Assembly (NCBI GenBank): GCA_019694395.1
Contig: JAIBCC010000008.1
Coordinates: 52,501-116,500 of the forward strand
DNA: 64,000 nt
Source of the DNA: Pyrinomonadaceae bacterium
GTDB taxonomy: Bacteria > Acidobacteriota > Blastocatellia > Pyrinomonadales > Pyrinomonadaceae
Direction of reading: 5' to 3'
The stretch's first letter is position 1; every line of letters starts with the position of its first letter. The notes under the pieces are model-generated. The model was not told the origin of the DNA and made no database searches. It saw nothing but the letters and a program-made list of their open reading frames with translations. Positions 37,359 to 45,362 of this stretch are shown in pieces. Position numbers and translations under genes: made by a program.

Positions 37359-39284
37359 TTATTTCAGCAATTTTTTTATCGTTTCAAGCTCTCTATCAAA
37401 ATTATTTCCAACATCGCTAATATCTTTTTTCACAATAACATCAGGCACGATGCTGATGTCTTTTTGTGATTTTAAAGGTGCTTGAAAATAAACCGGAATA
37501 TCAATTTCAACCTTTGAATTCGGCAGGTTCAAGAAGAAATAATTGCCGCCGTTGATGCCTTGTTTGTTGCCGCCGGTCGTTTGTCCGACGATGGTCGCCA
37601 ACTTGTTTGCCTGCACATATTCGAGAAACTGAAAGGTCGCCGAAGCGTTGCTTCCATCGCTGATGATAAAAGTTTTGCCTTTGAAATTATTTTCGTCAGG
37701 TGTAACTGCGGGAAAGTTTTCGAGCTTTTCATTCGGTAAAATCTCAAAATAGTTGTTTTCAGATTTTTTGTAACTATTTGCGGACAAACCATTTTTCAGT
37801 CCGTTAATCAACTCGTCGCTGTAAGTTTCAAGATTTTTCAGCAAATCGGGGTTTGCCGAAACATTTCGCACCAACCTTTTACTTTCGGCATAGACCGGCA
37901 AAGTTTTTTGCGCCAGATAACGCGAAATTTCAAAACCCGGCTCCATATCGCCGCCGCCGTTTCCACGCAGATCAATGATGAGATTTTTGATGTTTTGCGT
38001 GCGAAGTTCAGCAAATGCGTTTGCCAGAAACTCTTTGAATTTAATATTTTTCAACCGCCAAGTTATTGAATTCTCGATTTTTAAATAACCAATCGAGTTG
38101 TTCAAAATCTCAAATTTCCAGCCGTCATCATAAGTTGGAGCTTTACCGTAACGCCTTGCCATTTCTGTCGTTCTTTCACTTTTCAACATCGCCGGAGTTT
38201 GAAAATTGACTTTCTTTTTAGTTGAAAACTCAACCGCTTCAATCGTAAAATTTTCATCTTTGAGTGGAAACAAAAGCGGAAAATACATATCAAAAAGCGC
38301 GTATCTTTCGGCTTCGAGGCGAGTAAGCTGGATTGAATTGATTCGATGTTCCAATGTTGAATTTCCATCACCCTTCGTTATGGGAATAAGTTTTTCGATA
38401 ATTTCTTTGACCGAGATTCCGTTGATTTTAACGATTTCGCTGCCTTTGGAAAGCGGATTGGTCGAAGCACTTTCGGTGATAATCATTCTGCCGTTGATGA
38501 GGCGAAAATAGAACGGAAAATAAGTTTTGTTGTTGAAAATTCGTTCGCGCAAAAGCGAGTTTTGATTGAGCGGATTGGAAAAAGTGTGACCGCATTCGAG
38601 TTTGTTTAGGAATTGCGAAATGAGCAAGAAAAATTCGCTTTCGGACATTGAACGGTTAAGTTTATTTTCGTATTCGGCAAAATCTTTTTCCAGACCTTCG
38701 GGCGTATTGTAGCGATAAATTCCCGGATGAATTGTAGTTAAAGTTTTTTTGAAAACGGCAAAATCCTCTTTCAACTGATTCGGTAAAAAAGTCTTTTTCG
38801 CCAAAACATTTTCATTGGTTCGTTTGAGCGATAATTGATTGCGAAATTGCCACGGATTGCGCGTTTCTTTCAAAAAAACGAGCGTGTTTTCATCAAAAGT
38901 TATCGTTTTGCGAAACGGCTCAACTTTTTCGCCATCCTGACCGCTGCCGAACATAATTATTTTTCCGTTTTCAAACGAGTCAACCTGAAAAACCTCATCA
39001 CCACTAAAAAATTTCTTAGCGTTTAAATCTAATTTTTCGGTTTCCGTATCTTTGATAATTCTGCTGACATCATCATAAATCGTTGTGACTTCTGCCGAAT
39101 TTCCGTCAGCCGAAGGCGTGATGGTCAAATAAGTTTTGAGTTTAACGCGCTTATCCGCCGAATAATCCTGATATTCCAAAACGCCAGCCCAGTTTCCTGC
39201 CACAGTTTGGAAAAAAGTTTTGTTTTGCGAAAAAGCGTTGGTAGTTAAAATCGCTAAAATTGCTGCTAAAAATAATTTTTTCAT
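37359..39284 (-). CDS. Secreted S41-family peptidase
   Basis: 641 aa from the ATG at 39284 (AGGAAAG upstream); a longer frame to 39338 is less likely. Signal peptide ends near residue 18 (AFSQ). A central PDZ-like region (NPLSKGSEIVKINGISVKE) precedes the tail-specific protease core with DLRGNGGGDMEP and SDGSNASATFQFLE, the latter holding the nucleophile Ser. Carboxyl-terminal processing proteases of this kind cleave periplasmic or extracellular proteins. The extra N-terminal 180 residues include a beta-rich domain of unknown type. Confidence 0.9.
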   Translation of the reverse strand: MKKLFLAAILAILTTNAFSQNKTFFQTVAGNWAGVLEYQDYSADKRVKLKTYLTITPSADGNSAEVTTIYDDVSRIIKDTETEKLDLNAKKFFSGDEVFQVDSFENGKIIMFGSGQDGEKVEPFRKTITFDENTLVFLKETRNPWQFRNQLSLKRTNENVLAKKTFLPNQLKEDFAVFKKTLTTIHPGIYRYNTPEGLEKDFAEYENKLNRSMSESEFFLLISQFLNKLECGHTFSNPLNQNSLLRERIFNNKTYFPFYFRLINGRMIITESASTNPLSKGSEIVKINGISVKEIIEKLIPITKGDGNSTLEHRINSIQLTRLEAERYALFDMYFPLLFPLKDENFTIEAVEFSTKKKVNFQTPAMLKSERTTEMARRYGKAPTYDDGWKFEILNNSIGYLKIENSITWRLKNIKFKEFLANAFAELRTQNIKNLIIDLRGNGGGDMEPGFEISRYLAQKTLPVYAESKRLVRNVSANPDLLKNLETYSDELINGLKNGLSANSYKKSENNYFEILPNEKLENFPAVTPDENNFKGKTFIISDGSNASATFQFLEYVQANKLATIVGQTTGGNKQGINGGNYFFLNLPNSKVEIDIPVYFQAPLKSQKDISIVPDVIVKKDISDVGNNFDRELETIKKLLK

Positions 39285-39410
39285 TTTCTTTCCTCGAAAT
39301 AATTTTTGTAAAACTGTTTCGAGATTAGTTTTGAACAAAAAAATAATCGCCTCAGATTATGATTTGAAGCGATTTTGTGATGATTTGAGACTAATTTCAG
39401 GATTTTTTAA

Positions 39411-39548
39411 CGCAAAGCCGCCAAGTCCGCAAAGGTGCAAAGGCGCAGAGGCAGTTAAGTAAAAAGTAAAAAGGCAAAATTCAAGAACAAATTTTTAATT
39501 CAAATTATCTAAAAAACTTTGCGTCTTTGCCTCTTTGCGTCCTTGCGT
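39411..39548. repeat. Inverted pair of 8-9-base repeats
   Basis: Left arm CGCAAAGCCGCC AAGTCCGCAAAGGTGCAAAGG (39411-39454) and right arm of CTTTGCGTC/TTTGCCTC units (39517-39548) are inverse to each other. The gap between the two minus-strand genes from 39285 to 39561 holds this pair and otherwise only AT-rich sequence. Confidence 0.75.
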
Positions 39549-39561
39549 TAAATTCTTTTGT

Positions 39562-40035
39562 TTAATGAATACTGATTACTCTGGTGATTTTCCACTCATT
39601 ATTCGTATTTTGCCAAACGATTACGAATCTTCCGGCTTTGGATGGGGTGCCTTTTTTCTGAGTATTATTGTGGAATTTGTGAAAGCCGATTTCGATTGCA
39701 CCGTAATTTTTGATCGGATAAACTTCGATGCTTCCTTTGACCAAGTCTCTGGTCACTTTTCCGCAAATATTCTTTTTTGTTCCTTCAACAATGTCTGTTT
39801 TTGAAGTCGTCAAGCCGCCTTGATCATGATAAAACTCAATATTTTCCGAATAAAATGAGCCGTATTTTTCGAGATTTACATCGCAAGTGTTATATGCTCC
39901 AAAAAATTCGCTATCAAGTTTAATGATTGTATCGTATAGCTTTTGGTCAGGGGCTTTAGTTTGGGCAAAACTAAAACTCGAAAGTGTCAAAAACATAATT
40001 AAAATGGCAGTAAGATTTATGGAATAGGTTTTCAT
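39562..40035 (-). CDS. Secreted SnoaL/DUF4440-like protein
   Basis: 157 aa with a signal peptide ending in FAQ near residue 25. NTF2-like fold: a helix with LDSEFFGAYNTCDV, then YSENIEFYHDQGGLT, and a C-terminal VIVWQNTNNEWKITRVISIH strand pair is the DUF4440 pattern. These proteins serve as small-molecule binding or enzyme domains; no catalytic residues can be named. Single gene between the repeat region and the beta-lactamase-like gene. Confidence 0.85.
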   Translation of the reverse strand: MKTYSINLTAILIMFLTLSSFSFAQTKAPDQKLYDTIIKLDSEFFGAYNTCDVNLEKYGSFYSENIEFYHDQGGLTTSKTDIVEGTKKNICGKVTRDLVKGSIEVYPIKNYGAIEIGFHKFHNNTQKKGTPSKAGRFVIVWQNTNNEWKITRVISIH

Positions 40036-40080
40036 AAATTGCCTTACGAGAGAGCTGAAATTAAGTTCAAAGAAAATAAC

Positions 40081-41265
40081 TCATTTCATATTGTAAGGCG
40101 TGTAGCGTTCCCATTTCCAGGGCGTGAAAGTATCGCCAATTATCTTTTCCAAAAGCTCTTTGAAGATGCTTTCGCCGTTATCGCTGTTGGTCATTATGAT
40201 GATGGAAATACCTTTGTCCTTAAAATTTATGTTGTAATTTTGCCAACCGTCATCGTGTCCTGCTTTGAAAAATGCTCGACCATATTTTGTTTTCAAAACC
40301 ACCCAACCGAGTCCGTGGGATAATTGAATCGTTTTGTTTTCGTCAGTTGTTTCGTCTGAAATAGTCGGAAATTGATATTTTGAGGCGATTTCAATTTGGG
40401 GGGCAATCATCATCATCCTCATTTTTTTGTTCAAAACTTTATTCTGCATGACAAACTCAATAAACTTTGAATAATCCGCGATAGTCGTTTGTAGAGAACC
40501 TGCTCCATCAGCTTTTTTCTTCTTCTTTTTGCCTTGAGTTTCTTCATTTGAATTGTGCGGATAGGCAAAATTATTTTCAAAACTTTCTTGCCAAACAAAA
40601 CTTGTCCGATTCATTCCCGCAGGTTTGAAAAGTATTTCCGCCGCTAGTTCTTCCAGATTTTTTCCAGTTACTTTTTCAACTGCTAACTGAAGCAATTTAA
40701 TTCCTTCACCTGAATATCCGTATTTTGTTCCCGGCTGAAAATAAATAGCGAGCTTACCATTTGCGTCAAAATTTCCGGTTCGGGCATTGAGAAAACGCCA
40801 ATTCGGGAAACCTGTCGTGTGGCTCAAACACATTCTTGCCGTAATTAATTTCCATCGCTCATCGCCCGCTAAATCAGCATAATCTTCGTAATCGGTCAAA
40901 GGCTTATCGAGATATTGAAAAAGCGGTTTATCTAAATCCAACAATCCTTCTTCGACAACTTTTAAGGTAAGAAAAGCAAAAACCGCTTTGCTGAACGAGG
41001 CACCATACAAAACGGTTGAATTATCCAATAACTCGTTCTTTTGCTTATTTTTATAGCCATAAGATTTGGTATAAACCGTTCGATTTTCGTTGAGAATTGA
41101 TAAAGCTAATCCGGTAACTTTGGCTTTAGCCATCAAATCCGTAACGATTCGGTCAACCTCCGCCGTAGAAATTTTATTGCCGTTTATTTGTTTAATTTGC
41201 TGGGCTTGTCCAAAAGCTAAAGCGAAGCAAAATAAAATGATTCCCGCTGAAATTGCAATTTTCAT
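40081..41265 (-). CDS. Secreted class-C beta-lactamase-like serine hydrolase
   Basis: 394 aa from the ATG at 41265. Signal peptide (AFGQ near residue 18). Family of penicillin-binding-protein/beta-lactamase class C hydrolases: SxxK is S90-F-S-K93, the YSG motif is in KYGYSGEG, and a later HDDGW segment corresponds to the KTG-like box, replaced here by GHDDGWQ. This replacement is typical of esterase/peptidase members rather than true beta-lactamases. It is preceded by a membrane AraC regulator gene on the same strand. Confidence 0.88.
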   Translation of the reverse strand: MKIAISAGIILFCFALAFGQAQQIKQINGNKISTAEVDRIVTDLMAKAKVTGLALSILNENRTVYTKSYGYKNKQKNELLDNSTVLYGASFSKAVFAFLTLKVVEEGLLDLDKPLFQYLDKPLTDYEDYADLAGDERWKLITARMCLSHTTGFPNWRFLNARTGNFDANGKLAIYFQPGTKYGYSGEGIKLLQLAVEKVTGKNLEELAAEILFKPAGMNRTSFVWQESFENNFAYPHNSNEETQGKKKKKKADGAGSLQTTIADYSKFIEFVMQNKVLNKKMRMMMIAPQIEIASKYQFPTISDETTDENKTIQLSHGLGWVVLKTKYGRAFFKAGHDDGWQNYNINFKDKGISIIIMTNSDNGESIFKELLEKIIGDTFTPWKWERYTPYNMK

Positions 41266-41339
41266 AATGTGTTTTCTCCCAACACTAACACACTGCCAAA
41301 CGAGATTTTGTGACAAAAAAATGGAATAAATCCAACTAT

Positions 41340-42470
41340 TTATTGAGTTGAAACTAAATTTTCCTGAAATTCTTTCGGCGAAACGCCCGTAAATTTTTTG
41401 AAAGCACGATTGAAAGTCGCTTTGGAATTAAAACCACAGTCAAACGCAACATTGAGCAAAGAATCGTCAGAGCTTTTGAGTTTTTCTTTAACCTCGCTGA
41501 TTCGAAATTCATTGACGAAATCGTTAAAATTTTTCCCAAACCCGTTGTTAATGGCGTAAGACAAAACGGATGAATTTACGCCAAGTTGTTTGGATAAATC
41601 ATTTAAGGTTAAATTTGGCTCAAGATAAATTTTTCTATCCGTCATCAAAGATTGCAGTTTGTTTTTCAATTTTTCCAACTCTTTTTCCGGCAAAAGCGTT
41701 TTGCGTTCTTCGATCTCTTCGGCTTCTTCTTCGGTGAAATTCAGTTCAATCGTTTTTGAGCGTAGATAGCCAGCCACGGCTAAATAATAGGTAACAAAAC
41801 ACAAAACGAGTTCAAAATAGAAATATTGAATATAAGAAAGATGAAAAATAAACGAGTTGGTAAAATCGAACAAAGCTCCGAGAATCAAAACCGTTGTGAA
41901 AATGTAAAGAAAATTCCGCAGCCAATCGAATTTCAGTTTTTCGGTATCGGAAAAATTTTCATTGAGCCACGTCCGATATTTTTGATAATGGCGGATGGAA
42001 AAAAAGAGAAACGTGAGATTCCAGATAAATTCAGCAATGAAAACCGTCGCTTCAAAATATTTCCCGTAATTGTCGTCAAACCAATTTTTCCACTCAACCG
42101 AATGCGCGAAAAGGTAAAAACGGATGGTCAAATAAATCGCGGTCGGAATAAAAAAATATAAATCTTTTGTTTGAAAATCGCGCTTTGAATCGGTCAAATT
42201 CAGCGTATAAAACCAAACACAAACTCCGCTGCTGAAAAAAATCGCAAAGGGAAAATACGTCAGCCATTGATTGAGATCATAAACATTGGCAAATCCGATA
42301 AACGGCGTGATTAGCAACGAACAAAGCAAAATCAGCAGTAATGCCAGCCAAAAATCGGCTTTATTTTTTTCTCGAAACCCACGCATTATCAGCAAACTCG
42401 CAAAGATCAAACCTTGCAAAATGGCGATAAAGCAAATAATGCTGCGCGGATTAAAGAAATCAAATTGCAT
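41340..42470 (-). CDS. Membrane-bound AraC-type regulator
   Basis: 376 aa. The first 230 residues contain about seven hydrophobic helices; the last 100 hold an AraC helix-turn-helix domain (LTLNDLSKQLGVNSSVLSYAIN, then VAFDCGFNSKATFNRAFKKFTG). Such fusions sense membrane or periplasmic cues and act directly on DNA. The beta-lactamase-like gene follows downstream after 74 bases and is a plausible target. Confidence 0.92.
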   Translation of the reverse strand: MQFDFFNPRSIICFIAILQGLIFASLLIMRGFREKNKADFWLALLLILLCSLLITPFIGFANVYDLNQWLTYFPFAIFFSSGVCVWFYTLNLTDSKRDFQTKDLYFFIPTAIYLTIRFYLFAHSVEWKNWFDDNYGKYFEATVFIAEFIWNLTFLFFSIRHYQKYRTWLNENFSDTEKLKFDWLRNFLYIFTTVLILGALFDFTNSFIFHLSYIQYFYFELVLCFVTYYLAVAGYLRSKTIELNFTEEEAEEIEERKTLLPEKELEKLKNKLQSLMTDRKIYLEPNLTLNDLSKQLGVNSSVLSYAINNGFGKNFNDFVNEFRISEVKEKLKSSDDSLLNVAFDCGFNSKATFNRAFKKFTGVSPKEFQENLVSTQ

Positions 42471-42553
42471 ACTAATTGGATTAAGTTTTGATAGTAATAT
42501 TTTGTTCTAAAACTCGCAATTTTGGATAGATATGCTAATCTGTTTTTTTTATT

Positions 42554-43006
42554 ATGAGCCAAAAATTAGAGTTTGAAGTTTTGGTCGAAAAAGACACAGA
42601 CAGCGAAGCCTGCGGGATTTATTTTCCTTTTGATACCAAAGAAGTTTTCGGCACAAAGGCACGAGTTCCGGTGCGCGGAACGATCAACGGCACGGAATTT
42701 CGCAGTTCGCTTGCACCGATGGACGGCTGTCACATTATGCCCGTCAACACCAAATTGCGCGAAGCCGCCGGAATTAAAGCAGGTGATATGGTCAAAATCA
42801 CGATGGAACGCGATGACGCGCCAAGAACAGTTGAAGTTCCCGCTGATTTAGCCGAAGCTCTGAAAAATGCGGATTTGACCGAAGCATTTGAAAAAATGAG
42901 TTTTACCCATCGCAAAGAATACGTCAACGCTGTAATTGAAGCAAAGAAACCGGAAACGCGGCTGAGAAGAATTGAAAAAACGATTGAAAAATTATCCACG
43001 AAGTAA
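42554..43006 (+). CDS. DUF1905/YdeI (OmdA)-like protein
   Basis: 150 aa. An N-terminal DUF1905 domain (FEVLVEKDTDSEACGIYFPFDTKE to VKITMERDD) is followed by a YdeI/OmpD-associated OmdA-type helical segment (FTHRKEYVNAVIEAKKPETRLRRIEKTIEKL). Residue strings here are abbreviated. The E. coli YdeI relative affects bacteriocin and stress resistance; the exact role is unknown. Its C-terminal STK and stop lie in the first bases of a repeat array. Confidence 0.88.
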   Translation: MSQKLEFEVLVEKDTDSEACGIYFPFDTKEVFGTKARVPVRGTINGTEFRSSLAPMDGCHIMPVNTKLREAAGIKAGDMVKITMERDDAPRTVEVPADLAEALKNADLTEAFEKMSFTHRKEYVNAVIEAKKPETRLRRIEKTIEKLSTK

Positions 43007-43077
43007 CACGCAGAACACACGAAGTAGATAAAAAATAACAAAAAACTTCGTGAAAGCTTCGTGAATCTTCGTGGATT
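42998..43077. repeat. Inverted decamer-like repeats upstream of serS
   Basis: CACGAAGTA units at about 42998-43026 and the inverse CTTCGTGAAAG, CTTCGTGAAT, CTTCGTGGAT at 43048-43077, period 10-11. The pair sits between the YdeI-like stop and the serS start. Confidence 0.8.
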
Positions 43078-43127
43078 AATGATTTGGTTTGAGCAATTAA
43101 CCATTAACGATTTACAATTATCAACTT

Positions 43128-44417
43128 ATGTTAGATTTACAATTTGTCAGAGAAAATTTAGAAATAGTCAGAACCGCTCTTAACAACCGCAATTTTTCAA
43201 CTGAGTTGTTGGATAAATTTGCTGAACTGGATGTTGAACGCCGCCGGATCATTGGCGAATCGGATGGAATCAACCAGCTTCGCAATTCCGCCAGCAAAGA
43301 AATCGGCGCTTTGATGCAGGCAGGTAAACGCGACGAAGCCGAAGCCAAAAAAGCGGAAGTTGCCGGATTAAAAGACAAACAAGCCAATCTTGATAAACAG
43401 CGTGATGATGCCGAAAGCCAAATGCGCGAACTTCTGGCAAATCTACCGAACATCCCCGCCGAAGGAGTTCCGGTTGGCAAAGATGAAACTGCCAATGTCG
43501 AAATCCGCAAATGGGGCGAGCCGAAAGAGTTTGATTTTGAAATTAAAGACCACGTTGATTTGGGTGAAAACTTGGGAATTTTGGATCAGGAACGCGCTAC
43601 CAAAATTGCGGGTTCGCGCTTTGCGATTTTGAATGGAGCAGGCGCACGGCTAGAACGCGCTTTGGTCAATTTTATGCTGGATGTTCACACGATTGAACAC
43701 GGTTACACCGAGACTCTGCCGCCGTTTCTGGTCAATCGCAAGGCTCTTTTCGGAACAAATCAACTGCCGAAATTTGAAGCGGATCTATTTCACACTACCG
43801 ACGAACGCCAATTGGCTTTGATTCCGACCGCCGAAGTTCCTGTGACCAACTATCATTCGGACGAGATTTTGGACGCGAAAGATTTGCCGAAACATTTTAC
43901 TGCTTACACGCCTTGTTTTCGCTCAGAAGCGGGCAGTTACGGGCGTGACACACGCGGATTGATTCGTCAGCATCAGTTTGAAAAAGTTGAATTAGTCAAA
44001 ATCTGTATGCCAGAAAACTCGGAAGAAGAACACGAAAAACTGACAGCCAATGCCGAAAGAATTCTGCAATTATTAGGTTTGCCGTATCGAACCGTGGTGC
44101 TGTCGACCGGCGATATGGGATTTGGCGCAAAGAAAACATATGACATTGAGGTCTGGGTTCCGTCGCAAAATACCTACCGTGAAATTTCAAGCTGTTCAAA
44201 CTGCGGCGATTTTCAGGCGCGGCGAATGGGCTTACGTTTCAAGCGCGCCGGAAATGCTAAAACCGAATTTGCACATACTTTGAACGGTTCGGGTTTAGCG
44301 GTTGGTCGAACCTGGATTGCTGTATTGGAAAATTATCAACAAGCCGACGGCAGCATTTTGATTCCTGAAGTTTTACAACCGTATATGCACGGTTTACAAA
44401 AAATTGAAGCAAAATAA
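43128..44417 (+). CDS. serS: Seryl-tRNA synthetase
   Basis: 429 aa, standard length. Charges tRNA-Ser (and supplies the first step for selenocysteine). N-terminal coiled coil of about 100 residues; class II motif 2 [20 protein letters not shown] with QFEKVE, and motif 3 [18 protein letters not shown] near the C terminus. The ATG has no strong Shine-Dalgarno sequence. A strong terminator follows directly. Confidence 0.98.
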   Translation: MLDLQFVRENLEIVRTALNNRNFSTELLDKFAELDVERRRIIGESDGINQLRNSASKEIGALMQAGKRDEAEAKKAEVAGLKDKQANLDKQRDDAESQMRELLANLPNIPAEGVPVGKDETANVEIRKWGEPKEFDFEIKDHVDLGENLGILDQERATKIAGSRFAILNGAGARLERALVNFMLDVHTIEHGYTETLPPFLVNRKALFGTNQLPKFEADLFHTTDERQLALIPTAEVPVTNYHSDEILDAKDLPKHFTAYTPCFRSEAGSYGRDTRGLIRQHQFEKVELVKICMPENSEEEHEKLTANAERILQLLGLPYRTVVLSTGDMGFGAKKTYDIEVWVPSQNTYREISSCSNCGDFQARRMGLRFKRAGNAKTEFAHTLNGSGLAVGRTWIAVLENYQQADGSILIPEVLQPYMHGLQKIEAK

Positions 44418-44453
44418 AAATGTTCGGTTTCTGTATTGAAACCGAACATTTTA
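44418..44453 (+). terminator. Rho-independent terminator after serS
   Basis: A perfect 15-bp stem (44418-44432 with 44439-44453) with a 6-nt loop and T run, also able to act for the minus-strand gene ending at 44482. Confidence 0.92.
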
Positions 44454-44481
44454 TGTTTTATTGCTGATCAGCCATTAAATT

Positions 44482-44997
44482 TTAGTATTGTCTCAGGTTC
44501 AAAATATTTGCTAAAACATTACCTAAAATATTAGCTACACCATTTCTGTATGTTCCATATCGGTAACGGCTGTTAAATCCGTCTTCATAACCGCGTTGGA
44601 AACCTTGTTGAAAATAGTAGCGGTATTGGGCTGAATCTACATAACGTTGATAACCGTAATTTCCGCTTCGATAGATGGAATTGCCGTAGTAGTTACCTGG
44701 GCGGCGATTCGACCGGTCAAATTGTCCTTCACGGAAACCTTGCTGATAACCTTGTCTGACGGCTTCTCTTAGTAATTCAGCTCCACGGTTGTCGGTGTCG
44801 TAATAACGACCGTTTCGATAAACTCTCCATCTATCATTTCTGTTTTGATCCCAACGACGATCATCATCGCGCCTTTCACGTCTTTGATCATCCCTATCCC
44901 TTCTGTTTTGTGCGTTAGTAACTTCACTTGTTCCTAGCAACGCTACTAAACCAAGTGCTGATGCTACGATTGTTTTCTTTAAGTTTATGAATCTCAT
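44482..44997 (-). CDS. Secreted GYxxGF-repeat protein
   Basis: 171 aa from the ATG at 44997, which has AAGGAG eight bases upstream. Signal peptide to about residue 28 (VTNAQ). An Arg/Asp-rich stretch is followed by GYQQGFREGQFDR and FQQGFQRGYEDGF repeats and Tyr/Arg/Asn-rich sequence. The motif family is shared with the secreted protein at 17143, though the C-terminal domains there are missing. Function unknown. Confidence 0.8.
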   Translation of the reverse strand: MRFINLKKTIVASALGLVALLGTSEVTNAQNRRDRDDQRRERRDDDRRWDQNRNDRWRVYRNGRYYDTDNRGAELLREAVRQGYQQGFREGQFDRSNRRPGNYYGNSIYRSGNYGYQRYVDSAQYRYYFQQGFQRGYEDGFNSRYRYGTYRNGVANILGNVLANILNLRQY

Positions 44998-45362
44998 GAT
45001 GTTTCTCCTTATAATTTCCTTTTTTTTCTTGAAATTCTTTTGAATGTCAAGAAGCGTAAATAAACGCAAAGTTATTGTAAATAACTGTAAAATAATTACT
45101 TACAGTCTTTACCTGTAATAGAAGCAAGAGCCGTGCCAGAGGGGTAAATGTAAGGTTTTAATAAGAAGTTAGAGATAAAAATATATAAATGGGCACTATA
45201 AGGTATGAAAATATTCCTTATGGGTTAATAGTTAGAAATAGATTTATCAAGTTAAATTTATCCAAAAATTTGTTTTTATTTTAATTTTCAAAACCTTTTC
45301 TGCTTGATTTGCGTTTAATTCTTTTAAGTTTTTCCTAAATCAATCAACCTTCAACTTTTTCA
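44998..45362. promoter_or_regulatory. AT-rich divergent regulatory region with TGTAA cluster
   Basis: 365 bases without a gene, separating divergent genes. TGTAA or its complement occurs at 45076, 45086, 45100 and 45114, with TTACAG (45100-45105) and CTGTAA (45113-45118) as a 6-base inverted repeat. The copies are spaced roughly one to one and a half helical turns. Possible operator for a regulator; otherwise no conserved element is seen. Confidence 0.35.

Noticed and set aside
44998-45069. Longer start for the GYxxGF-repeat gene (to 45069)
   Set aside because: The ATG at 44997 has AAGGAG and a proper signal peptide; the extension has neither.
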